DNA from: Labia minor | Taxonomy: Eukaryota > Arthropoda > Insecta > Dermaptera > Spongiphoridae | DNA: 64,000 nucleotides | Assembly (NCBI GenBank): GCA_963082975.1 | Contig: OY720344.1 | Span: forward strand, 14,433,580 to 14,497,579 | Direction: 5' to 3' | Translations under genes and position numbers: made by a program | Shown here: positions 48,456 through 59,051 of the stretch, in pieces | Numbering within the stretch: the first letter of the stretch is position 1 | How the letters are laid out: every line of letters begins with the position of its first letter | Notes under the pieces: model-generated | Seen by the model: only the letters and a program-made list of their open reading frames with translations | What the model was told of the DNA's origin: nothing | Database searches by the model: none

Positions 48456-48807
48456 AAAAAAAAATTGAAAATAATAATATTTTTTTTTTTAATTTTAAAT
48501 TGTCTCAAGTCATTTTCTATGTACATGGTATATAGAAATTAACATTAATTGTAATTTTTAAATTTTATAAAAAATTTTAAAGAGAATAGCATATATAAAT
48601 TTAAAATTTAACCAAGTAATCCTCAAAAATCTACAACCAATTTTCGTTTCTAATTTCAATTAAATAATTATTAAAAAATTATGGTAAAAGAAATTGTTAT
48701 AAATTTACATTAAATTAATTATATACATGTGAATATATATATACGTTATATAATATTTTATCTATATGCCATTTAATTAATCTATTTGTACATACCTATT
48801 GGTATAT
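48456..48807. other. AT-rich DNA
   Basis: No feature recognised. Confidence 0.6.
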
Positions 48808-49803
48808 CTTATCTTATTATACTAGCAAAAATTGTATATATATATATATAAATATATGTATTTGTATATACTTTTGTATATTTTCAAAATATTAAACCGC
48901 TCTAAGGATATTTTTGAAATTCACATCCTAATTAATATTTATAAACATAAATCGATCTGTATTGGTTTCAGTCTCGAGAAAAATCAACTTTATTAGTATA
49001 TTATTATTTTAAAATAGTGATTTAAATGAAATATTGAAATTTTCCATTCTTTTTTTAATTGATATTGTATTAATATTTTTTTATATTTAAAATATTTTAA
49101 AATTTTTTATTTAATTTCGAAATAAAATTAAAAATATTTATTTTATTAATATTTAGAATCAAATTACGAAATTTATTTATTAATAACCCCCCAGAGAAAT
49201 CTAAAATTTATCATATTCTTTCAAACATTGTAAGTTTATTAAGAGAATTTTTATTAAAAGACCACATTATTTGTATAAAATTATTTATGAAATTAAAATA
49301 ATTGTACAACGTTTCAACTGCTTATTCTGCAGTCGTTTTCAAGTAACCGTACGCTTGCTCCGATTCAAGCGGACTGATGCATGTCGGGACACGTCACCTC
49401 TTAAGTTTGTAAGTTTAGTTATGATATTTTAAAAACAAATTTTTAATCTGTTTGGTCGTTTAATTTTTTTTTGTTAATTCTTATAAATTTTTATTAGTTA
49501 ATTTTTTTATATTTTTTAATCTATTTTCGTGTTTATTTTTTATTAAATTACTAATTTATATTTATTTATTCATTGTTCTTTTATTAATTAATTTTTAGAT
49601 AGTTTTATAATTTTTAATATTTTTTCACTAAAATATTATTTAAATTTTATTAATATTATTTATTATTATTGAGGACCCCAAGTTCCATTCCTTTTAATCA
49701 GATTGATGCAATGATGTAAAATTTAATAATTGTAAAAATAATTAAAGAATTGTATATCAATATTTTTAAAGGGTCAAGCGATAGCTCGGTGTTCCAGATA
49801 CTA
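48808..49803 (+). mobile_element. Family-D Helitron-like element (copy D3), near full length
   Basis: Starts ATATCTTATCTTATTATACTAGC and carries the AAACCGCTCTAAGGATATTT core. After diverged AT-rich DNA it ends with the family-D 3' module (TTATTGAGGACCCCAAGTTC, AATCAGATTGATGCAATGAT) and AGCGATAGCTCGGTGTTCC. It lacks the D1/D2 tRNA-like module. A 168-bp foreign insert sits inside at 49239-49406. Confidence 0.55.
49228..49417 (-). mobile_element. 168-bp insert with 11-bp target duplication and hammerhead-like motif
   Basis: Identical TTGTAAGTTTA at 49228-49238 and 49407-49417 bounds a non-coding insert in D3. On the minus strand it contains CTTGAAAA, a stem CGACTGC/GCAGTTG and then GAAACGTTG (49307-49343). 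This layout is known from Penelope-like element pseudo-LTRs. It may be a truncated Penelope-like copy or a retrozyme-like unit. Confidence 0.45.
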
Positions 49804-50114
49804 CTCTATTTAAAATGTAATTTATAATATGAAAAATCAATTATAATAAAACTTATATTTGTTAACCACGAGAGTGTATAAAAAAAATATCAATCATATC
49901 TGTAATTTTGAGTAATTTGTGGTTTGGGATACATATTTTTTTCGATTAAACCACGAATTATGTCTGGTCCATGGTTTAGATTATTTTTAAATAATAAAGA
50001 CATAAAATATATTTTGGCCTTGTTTTTTTTTAAAAAAATAAGTTTTTTAAAACCACCAAATGTTAAAGAGAGGAGAGTGAAAGAAGTTAGAGGAAAGGAA
50101 TTACTATATATAAA
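49804..50114. other. AT-rich DNA
   Basis: No feature recognised. The frame at 49924-50166 runs into the family-B end and is not a gene. Confidence 0.55.
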
Positions 50115-50754
50115 TAAGTTGACCGGTGGCCAGGTCCGAACCGACCGACGGTTTGAAATAAATTAATTTCCAGCTACAGAAACAATTTCAAATAATTTTA
50201 ATATATCTATTAATGCAATAAAAAACAGATATGGATACATAAATAATAAATATAAACATTTTTAATTTTATTTTATTTATAATATATATGCAAGACCAGG
50301 CTGTGACGTCATGAATGGCTGGATGACGTCATATAATTTTAAATCAAGAAAAAACTAATAAATTTGATTTTTCTCGAGGAAAAAACCAATACAAAGTGCA
50401 TGATTCGTGGTGATATATAAAAAAATCTCCTTTGGTGTGAAAATAACCCTTCCCTTCTTATCGTCGATCGCTAATACTACCACTTCCGGTTTCCGGATTT
50501 GCACCAAAAGTTGATCAATTCATCCCACTGATGCATTAAGTAAATATACCAAATTTCATCAAAATCGGTTGAGCCGTTCAGGCTGTACACATCTATACGA
50601 ACGGACAGACGGACAGACGGACGGACGGACAGACATCATGCTAAAAATACTTTTTTCTGTTTAGAAAATGCATGATTCGTGGAGATATGTAAAAATCTCC
50701 ACATGTGAAATTTGGTGTGAAAACAATACCTCCCTTACTATCGTCGGTCGGTAA
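50115..50754 (-). mobile_element. Long family-B HINE/DINE-1-like element (copy B5), full length
   Basis: Same organisation as B2/B3: ACCGACCGACGATAG, (TCCG)n, core, internal repeat of the 5' block, two TGACGTCA sites (near 50307 and 50327), GTCGGTCGGT and a hairpin with one mismatch (GACCTGGCCACCGGTC). It is a useful single-copy comparison for the B2/B3 palindrome. Confidence 0.8.
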
Positions 50755-52267
50755 AAATAACAACAAAACCAAAAGTTATATATTTACAGAAATATTCGAC
50801 TAAAATATATTAATTAAATTAATTAATTCATTTAAATTAATCTAATTTTAAATGAAATATTTTTATAGTTTATTTACTAATTCTTTATATACAATTAAAT
50901 AATAATATAAATGTTTTTTTATATTTATAAATATGATTAATGATTAGAATTTTCCAAAATCAAGTTTTCATATCTCTTAAGAACACAATAAGAATATATT
51001 ATACTTTTTAAAATATTTTTTAAACGTTTCTTTTATTGAAATGGATTTTTCATTACCTATAATAATATATTTTTTTAATCAAATGATATATATAATTTAT
51101 GAAACAATAAAGAATTGATTTTTGATTAGCAAATCCTATTTACATAAATGAATAAAAATGATTTTCTATTCATCCAGAGGGAAAGAAAAAAAAATGAAAA
51201 AGGTCAAGATAAAGTATTGCCATACAAAATGCAAACCAATTTGTTGTGATGTATTCTCTTGCTCTTTTATTCACATGCTGATATGATTAAGTTTAGATTA
51301 GAAGATTAAACAATTAGAATAATATTGTATTTAATATTTATTAGTCTTCAATTATAATCCAAAAGGTAATTTTAATTAATCTTTAGGTAGATTAATTGAC
51401 AGGTCACTAAATTGATTAAATATTAATAAACTATCAAATAGATGTTAGAGAATAATAAATAATTTACCCCCTTATATAACACATTTGTAATATAAATTAA
51501 AACCTGGAATTAAAAAAAAAATTTTTTTTTTTTGTTTAATTTACTAAATTACTTTTATGATTTGTTTTATAACAATTTCTTTTCAACTCCATTAAACTAA
51601 TGTATAAATGATAAAATATGTATATGCATTTATAAATGAAGCTGTTTGAAATAATAATAAATAATTTTGAATGTATATACATACATCCATACATACATAT
51701 AATCATAATAATTTACGAGTATAACGTATTTAAGGAAAATGAAAATTGCATATATCGTATCTTTTTTTAATTTTATTTGTTATATTCATTTTCTTTTCTT
51801 TTTTTTTAATTTAATTTTTATTTTAATTAATTATAGAAATTAAATTACATGCTCAATCAGTTTTAAAAATATTTTTAAAATTTTTCTAAAATATTAATTA
51901 TAAATTTAGTAACCTTTTATATTTTATTATTTTCTAGTTATACACTTAATTTTTATAGTTATGACATCCTCATTACTTATTCTAATATTCGAATGGAAAA
52001 AAAAAAGAAAATTATAAAGTTACTCACATTCTATTTTGATTTGTAAATTCATTCAGAAGATATTGAAATTATTCTTATGTTTGATTTATGGTTAAAATAT
52101 GTTCCAATATATAACTTACCTAAAACAAAAACAAAAACAAAAAATCAATTATTAAAAATGTTTTTTTTTAAACATAATTTAACGTTTATTTTAATTTGTC
52201 TTTAAAATGTTTTTCATATATTTTTTTTTATTAAAGATTCTACTAATATATAAAGTATCTTAGTCTT
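50755..52267. other. AT-rich desert
   Basis: No gene or TE end recognised. ACATACATCC-type short repeat near 51680-51700. Confidence 0.6.
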
Positions 52268-52451
52268 CTCTAGTGCAGGGGTCGGCAACCTTTTTCAATA
52301 GTCGGGCACATTTCCGAAATAATATAACAGGGGTGGGCACATTTGGTGATACTTAGAGCCTTATTGAAAAGTCGAAAATATTTAAGAGCCTGATCGCAAA
52401 AACACTTGAAAAGACTTAGCGTAGCGGGCAACCTGGTGCCCTGCCCTAGTG
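52268..52451. mobile_element. 168-bp hAT MITE
   Basis: The element is 52276-52443. Left end CAGGGGTCGGCAACC; right end (reverse complement) CAGGGCACCAGGTTGCCCGC. Target duplication CTCTAGTG/CCCTAGTG (7 of 8). GGTCGGCAACC is a typical hAT (Charlie-like) terminus. Non-coding deletion derivative. Confidence 0.75.
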
Positions 52452-52598
52452 TATTATATTATAATATTATTAGAGTTTAGAGGGTAATATAAATACAGTA
52501 GAACCTCGATAAGTTAAAGTAGTCCAATGCAAACACAAAATATTTTAAGTTATAGAGGTTTTAAGTTATCAAGGGTCTATGTGTTAGGTTAATAACAC

Positions 52599-52735
52599 TT
52601 TTTCAAAGGCTAAAACATGTCGTTTCTTAAAATTCTCTAACCAGCCATTGCTGGCTTTAAAATTTTTGATTTTCAGCGAATTAGCCAACTCTTTAGCTTT
52701 TTTTCGGTATGGGTCCACTAACACTGATGTTTTGT
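52599..52735 (-). pseudogene. Tigger transposase N-terminal (CENP-B-type HTH) fragment
   Basis: The minus-strand translation reads YRKKAKELANSLKIKNFKAS and NGWLENFKKRH. The 'F.AS.GWL..FKKRH' signature is the second helix-turn-helix of Tigger/pogo and CENP-B/jerky-type proteins. No DDE catalytic region remains. The fragment is about 45 codons, followed by a stop. Confidence 0.8.
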
Positions 52736-52748
52736 TTCGACTTTGAAC

Positions 52749-53054
52749 CACTTAAACAAATACTCTGACTTTTGTAGGTCCTACGCAAGGACAACGCCTA
52801 TCAAGTCGGTTATATCAATGAGGTGTCCTATGATCAGTAGAACGGGTCCTCTCAACCTTTACTTTGATTTTCTTGATCGGAGGCGCTACTTTTTATAAAG
52901 TAGTTTTTCCCCAATGTTGTTCCCGGAGGCTGGGACCCCATAGACCCCAGCTAGGGAAATTCCCTTACCAGACCCTGACTTGAACCCGGGACCATGTGAA
53001 TGTGAGGCAGGTTCGCTACCCACACACCCAATGGCGCCTTCACTTAAACAAATA
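52749..53054 (-). mobile_element. tRNA-derived SINE inserted in the Tigger element
   Basis: The SINE is 52763-53040 with a perfect 14-bp duplication CACTTAAACAAATA (52749-52762, 53041-53054). Same family as 48150: box B GGTTCAAGTCA (52977-52987 on minus), TAGCTGGGGTCTATGGGG, GCCTCCGATCAAGAAAATC, GGACCCGTTCTACTGATCAT. Head begins GGCGCCATTGGGTGTGTGGG. The insertion post-dates the Tigger. Confidence 0.88.
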
Positions 53055-53264
53055 TTGTTCTAAATTAGGGAATTCGAAAATTTTTCGTCTTTTACAATGA
53101 AGACTTTTTCCTTTTTCTTGTGCCTTCAAGATTTTAGCTTCTGAGGACCAATATAGAGATTACTTATTTAAGTTATCGAGGTTGCGTATTTTAAGTTATT
53201 GAGGTTTTGGGCTCTGATGGGAAAGGAACAAGTTATAAAGGTTTGAGTTATCGAAGTTCTACTG

Positions 53265-54116
53265 TAATCCATTGTGTATTGTATTTATCATCATTTAAAG
53301 AGAATATAAATATAATATTCAATATATTATATGAATTAAATATTTGCTTAATTTATGATTAAATGATTTCAATTATATTTTTTTTAATATTGCACTGAAA
53401 GGGGTTACCAGTTTTTCTAGAAACAACTCTCTTTAAGGATTAGAATATTTTAAAAGTCTCGCCCACCAAAGATGAATGATTTAAAAAAATAATAATAATA
53501 ATAACTCCCATAAGTAACAGCAATAGATATTTAAATTTATATATTTATAACAAATATAAAAAAAAAAGAAAAACAAGAAACAACTAATAGTTTTTAATTA
53601 ATTTAAGTGGTTAATAATTTTGCTTTTTATATCAAATTCGCTATTAACGTTTAGAAATACTTATAGGCATATAGTAAAAGAGAGAGAATGAGATAATTTA
53701 TAAACTTTGAATATTCAACAGAATACCATGAAATTAACTTAATTAAAAGCAATTCATTGAAATGGATTTAAGATTATCGTATTTTGAAATGTTCTTCCAC
53801 TCCCTAAAACGAGACTATTAACCTTGCGCTTATAAAGTTGAAATCCAATAAATCAATCATATCAGTTAATATTTTATTCATATGCCCATATACAACACCA
53901 GATGATGCATTTTTGTTGATATTTCTAGGATGTTAAGTGGATTGTATTTTCAATAGCGTACCAATTGTGATTCATTTTATGGATAGAATACTTCAATTCC
54001 ATTCACGTGGCGCCAATCGAATTTTACGGATATAAAAGACGAAAGAATTTTAATGAATTCTCGAGAGGATAGCAAAAGAAATAAACTTGAACTACTTGAA
54101 GCAATCAGGCCAATCC

Positions 54117-54158
<42 letters not shown>

Positions 54159-54508
54159 AATAATTATAAAGAGAAAAAATATAATTATTTCACATTTATT
54201 ATTAAACAAAAGAGATGAATTGAAAATATATATATTAATAGTTTATATTTTTATATATTTTTTTTAATAATTATTTTGCTTTGTCTTAAATTAATTAAAT
54301 ACAAAAAAAAAAAAAAAAATTCTTGTGGTACATTACACCTTGAGACAGCTTGGAATTTATTAAGATTTTTTTTTAAAAGATGCATAGTAAATTTCACAAA
54401 TAAAATTTCGATTTGCTATAAAGTTAATTTTTTCATGAAAATAATATTTTTAAATAAAAAGTACTATAAAGTTAAAGTTTTTTATTTAAAACTAATGCAT
54501 CATAATTG
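53265..54508. other. AT-rich DNA with a less biased patch
   Basis: 53780-54110 is more complex (ACGAGACTATTAACCTTGCG, CACGTGGCGCCAATCG near 54004) and could be regulatory. (TA)n at 54122-54155. No gene seen. Confidence 0.45.
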
Positions 54509-54804
54509 TTCTAGATCAGCGGCCGGGGAACTTTTTTAATCATTGCCCTAAAATATTTTTGTGTAAGTTGATATTACCCAAAAGACCAAAAAACAAAAAC
54601 AAAATCGCCTCTTTTTTTAGCATATTTCCTATTTTAGCCCCCAAGATAATTTTGAAAAGAAATCAATAACTAAAATTTAATTTGTAAAAATACTAACAGG
54701 TTTATAAAATAGCAAATTAAAAATATATAATGTTTACTCACAAAAGTTTCATTTTTATCCCATTTGGGGTAATTTACCCCGGTTCCCCGACCGGTGTTCT
54801 AGAC
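54509..54804. mobile_element. 280-bp hAT MITE
   Basis: The element is 54517-54796. Left CAGCGGCCGGGGAAC and right (reverse complement) CACCGGTCGGGGAAC; target duplication TTCTAGAT/TTCTAGAC (7 of 8) fits the hAT preference nTCTAGAn. Non-coding. Confidence 0.8.
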
Positions 54805-55175
54805 CTAAGCCTAAATAGCATGCTAATCTAAAGTTTTAAAATATGTATATGGTCCACCTTGGGACAGTAGATAATTTTTATTTTATAAAAATACATTTCG
54901 TTTAAACTATTTTCTTTATTTAATCTACGTAACCTGTGTTTATTAATCGTTATTATTTCATCTTTTGGGTACTTGTTAAGTTTAACATTGCTAAGGCTTA
55001 TAAATAATGAATATCCAAAAAGTATATGACAAAAGTAGTTTATAGAAAATATTTTCCAATAGTTTGTTCACTTTACTTCTAGTAACTTTTCAATTGAAAT
55101 AATAGTATTTTGTTAACAAAACAATTTCATGTATTTAAATTTTGTAATTTATTTATTTAACTTTTCACATTTATT
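54805..55175. other. AT-rich DNA
   Basis: No feature recognised. Confidence 0.6.
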
Positions 55176-55375
55176 ACTATCTCGCCAAAATTGTATAAAA
55201 CTGCTATATATGTATAGAATTTCAATCTGATTGAATCGTTGAAATTACCGGAATTAATTTTTAAAATTTTTTAACACGTTTACTTCCAATCAAGTGACGT
55301 GGTATCATCAACAAAGAGGCAAACACGCACTGGCGGTTATAATAATATCCCTTTTTAATAAATATTCAAATTGCA
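55176..55375 (+). mobile_element. Family-A deletion derivative (copy A5)
   Basis: ACTATCTCGCC is joined directly to AAAATTGTATAAAACTGC, which normally lies about 370 bp inside. It continues through GAATCGTTGAAATTACCGG and CAAGTGACGTGGTATCATCA, then fades before the 3' terminus. Microsatellite, core and 3' hairpin are all lost. Confidence 0.7.
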
Positions 55376-56399
55376 CTATTTATAAATAAATTTAATTGTA
55401 TACACATTGAACATCCCATATAAGAGATGTAATGTATACATCAATTGCCACGTCGAGTACCTAGTAATATATTTAATTTTTATCAAAACTATGATAAAAG
55501 TTCAATGCAGCTAAAAGTAGTTGAAAACAAACGCTATTTCATAAAAATGCGTTCAAATCACTTGAATATTAGATAGAAATTAGATAGAAATTTTTCAACT
55601 TTTACGTTATAAATAATATTTATTTTCAAATTTTCCTACAAAAATTTTGTGTTTCTCAGGAAAAATTAAAATAATAAAAAAAACAAGTAAAAGGAAACCG
55701 GGGGGGGGGGAGAATATTAATTAAATATATCATTAAAATTTAGCAAAATATTATAATAAACATTACATGAAAACAATAATTTACTTTTTTCTACCATGAA
55801 TTTTGTTATCTATTTTATCTTTTTTTCTTACTAGCATCTAATATAGAGTATATAAAAATTGAATGTATGATTAATTTATCGATATTTTTCAATCAATAAT
55901 GAATGAATGAATGGTTGATTTTAATGAACCGACATTATTTGAACTTGACCTTTCCTTATTGCATTGTTCGTTTATTTGATTTAAAGATATAGAGATCAAT
56001 TACGATCCATGGGGATTTCAATTGGAAGTTCGTGAACGTAAGATAATAATTAATTATGATATATATCAATGTTAAACAAATGAATCAATACAAATAGAAA
56101 TTAATTTTATAAATTGATTTAAATTATAAAATATATGCTTAAGAGTCATTCAAATCAATTAAAATTTATTTAGCATGCAATTTGTAAATATAAATATAGT
56201 TCTATGAATCATTTAAAGTTTTATAAATATAATTTTTAAATAATAATGAAAAAAAAGTAATTAATTATATTGAATATAATTAATCAGATATTCTTTAAAT
56301 CTTCTAGATTTTAAATAAATAAATCAAAAATTAAAAAAAATACATATAATTTCTTCCAATAATAAATAATCAATCTTAAATATTATAATCTTGTTTTGT
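55376..56399. other. AT-rich DNA
   Basis: A G run at 55700-55710; a slightly less biased patch at 55920-56040. No gene seen. Confidence 0.55.
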
Positions 56400-57447
56400 T
56401 ACTGACCGACGATAGGAAGGGAAGGTATTGTTTTCAGACCAAATTTCACATCTGGAGATTTTACTATCTCACGAAAATTTTCGATTTTGAGATTTTGATG
56501 ATTTTATACGTTTTAAAGGTTCCTGAATCATTTGCACTTGAGAAAAATGTCTGTCTCTCTCTCTCTCTGTTCGTGTGTGTGTGTGTGTGTGTGTGTATGT
56601 AGACAAGATTACTCAAAAACGGTTTGAGGTAGAATCATGAAATTCGTAGTTTTCTATCAACTTTTGAGAAATGTAGCTCAACCTGAAGAGGGTCATTACC
56701 TACAACATTTTGACTTTTTTCCTCTAAAGTGACCGTAAAAATAAAACTATATGTTTGATAATTTTTCACATGATTAATAATTGTATAAAATTGCTATATA
56801 TAGAATTTCAGCTTGATTGAATCGCTGAAAGTACCAGAATTAATTTTTTAACACTGCAAATATCACGCGCCAACACGTGACGTGGTGCCATCAACAGAGC
56901 CAAACATGCGCTGGTTTAATAAATATTATCTATTAATTTTAATTTATAATTTATAATTAATTAAATTTAATTTAAATATAATATATGTTATTTAATCAAA
57001 TACAAATTGCGAGATAGTCGAGTGGAGACATGCAGAATTTTTTATTATATTAAAATATATATTTTTAGAAATAAATTATTAAAATTTATAAAAAATAATA
57101 TTTTAGACTTGTATAGCTTGAACGGCTCAACGGATTTTGATAAAATTTAGTATATTTAGTTAATGCATCAGTAGCATGAATTCATCAACTATTGGAGTAT
57201 ATTCGGAAACCGTAAGTGGTAGTTTACAAAGTATTAATATTATATTCATTGTCGGAAAATATTTCATTTAAAATATAGTAGTAATTAATAAATGAGTAGT
57301 TAAACTAAAAATAAAAACCAAGATAATATAATTTAGTCATTTTAATTCAAGTTTTAAAAATTTTTTTTTGATACTTTATATTTATATAATGTTGTTTGGA
57401 AATTAATTTATTTCAAAATTGGTCTGTTCCGTGCCACAGCTCATTTT
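56400..57447 (+). mobile_element. Short family-B element (copy B6) split by a family-A insertion
   Basis: The 5' part (CTGACCGACGATAGGAAGGG...TCTGGAGATTT, to 56462) and the 3' part (from about 57105: AGCTTGAACGGCTCAACGG, TTAATGCATCAGTAGCATGA, ending GTGCCACAGCTCATTT) belong to one family-B copy interrupted by copy A6. The TCCG microsatellite was lost at the junction. It follows the short subfamily without CRE sites. Confidence 0.7.
56463..57035 (+). mobile_element. Family-A HINE-like element (copy A6) nested in B6
   Basis: ACTATCTC (the GCC and adjoining bases are deleted), TCTC/(GT)n microsatellite at about 56556-56596, AACGGTTTGAGGTAGAATCA, and the 3' end GCGAGATAGTCGAGTGGAGA followed by a decayed hairpin (CATGCAG). 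The open frame at 56396-56602 crosses the A/B junction and is spurious. Confidence 0.75.
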
Positions 57448-58449
57448 TTTGATATTTACTTAAACTTGTACGATATAACAAGGTAAGCAGCTAGTATTAA
57501 GTAAAGACATTAAAATTAAATTTCTGTGAAAAATATTTTAAAATGTTAAAATTCATGTGTATAACTGTAAATAATTTCTATTGCTAGGATTTCAAGTCAG
57601 AAGAGACATCCCAATGATAATATTGACATTAATCAACTTTCTCAGACAGGTAACCTGCCAATTACAATACTTATTATTCTTAGCAATTAATTCATTAATT
57701 AGCCATTAAGAGATATTATTATTTATCAACATTATAAAAAATACTTTTTAATGTTTATAATAACTAACAAACAAGATAAATAAATATTATTATACAATCT
57801 CTGTAAAAATTCTTTCAATTAGTGAAAGATGAAGTTGGGATGAGGTTTAGAAGATAAAAAAAAAAAAAAAAAAAAAAATTAAATTATTTTTTGAATCCCA
57901 TTTCCTGATTTCAGTAGCAATTCTTATATATTATTTATTATGTGTGTTTATCAAATGATTCGGATGCAAAATCTTTTCTGTTCATGTTTAATTTACAACA
58001 AAAAATAAAAGAAGAAGGAAACGCCCAAAATAAAAATAAAAAAGAGAAAAAGAAATGAAAAAAAGAATAATAATAAAAAAAAAAATATGAATATATAAAT
58101 AATTTAATAAAGTTAATCTTCATGTTATAATATATGCATTACATTGGTAATTTTTAACAAATGTTTTTCATTAAAAAATTATTTATATTTTTAATTATCA
58201 TGCTAAAATAATAATAATAATAATAATAGCTAATAAAATGTTAAATCAGAAAAATTTGAAATTTTTTATTTTAAGAAGAATAAATACTAATTATAATATT
58301 ATTATTATTATCATATGCTAATTGCTTTAATAAAACTACAATTTAACATGCAATGATATCTGAAGACAACTAATCTTACATATATATTTATTATACTCAC
58401 GTATAATTTCAATCAATAGTTAGTTTATCCATAGTTTATATATAGTATA
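57448..58449. other. AT-rich DNA
   Basis: Poly-A at about 57858-57878. No gene or TE end recognised. Confidence 0.6.
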
Positions 58450-59051
58450 TCTTATATATAAAATTCTCGTGTCACAAAACTTTGAAATGATACTCCTCCG
58501 AAACGGCTGGACTGATTCTTATGAAATTTTTTATGCATATTCAGTAGGTCTCAGGGCATGTCAGACTTCTTTTATTAAACCGCTAATTGGTAAGGTGTGT
58601 CCAGGGGGTGCTAATTAACTAAAAATAGTTTAGTTACAATGCTAGATCATAGAGGCGCTGGTGGCGATAATATGACATCTATATAAATTCTAATAGGGAA
58701 CTTGCAAACAGAAATTGTTCGTAGGTGGGCGGGCTAGGGCGTTATCTTATGACTTTGCACCCTCAGTTCGAAACTCGCAAAGGCACATTTTTTTTCTTTA
58801 AGTATTATATATTTTTTTTACAAATTTATTAATTTTTATTATTTTAATATTTTATTAAATAATTTTATTTTATTAAATTAATAATTATGTCAATTAATTT
58901 TTTCTGCATAAATAAACATATATAAAAAACTATAGAGATGGGACAGGGTAGGAGTTAGATGGTTATAGCTCAGAATAGGGACACTCGGGGGGTACAGGGG
59001 GAGGAGCCCCGTCTAGATGTGGAGAGCGCCGAAGGCGCTCGGAGCAGCTAG
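58450..59051 (+). mobile_element. Non-autonomous Helitron with canonical ends (family C)
   Basis: Starts TCTTATATATAAAATTCTCG after a host A. It has the conserved block CTCCGAAACGGCTGGACTGA followed by TATGCATATTCAGTAGGTCT, known from arthropod Helitrons. A perfect hairpin GAGCGCC-GAA-GGCGCTC (59024-59040), then GGAGCAG and CTAG, precede a host T. A tRNA-like module lies at 58719-58787. No Rep/helicase coding capacity (602 bp). Confidence 0.88.
58719..58787 (+). other. tRNA-like module inside Helitron C
   Basis: GTAGGTGGGCGGGCTAGGGC followed by box B-like AGTTCGAAACTCG (58765-58777) and then a T-rich run. Position and layout parallel the module in family D. Not a complete tRNA. Confidence 0.45.

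Larger units (their letters stand above)
52496..53264 (-). mobile_element. Tigger/pogo DNA transposon relic with SINE inside
   Basis: Terminal repeats CAGTAGAACCTCGATAAGTT and, reverse complement at the right, CAGTAGAACTTCGATAACTC. TA target sites flank both ends (52494-52495, 53265-53266). The internal AAGTTATCGAGGTT-type repetition near both ends is typical of this group. Deleted to about 480 bp once the SINE (278 bp plus 14-bp duplication) is removed. Confidence 0.82.
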
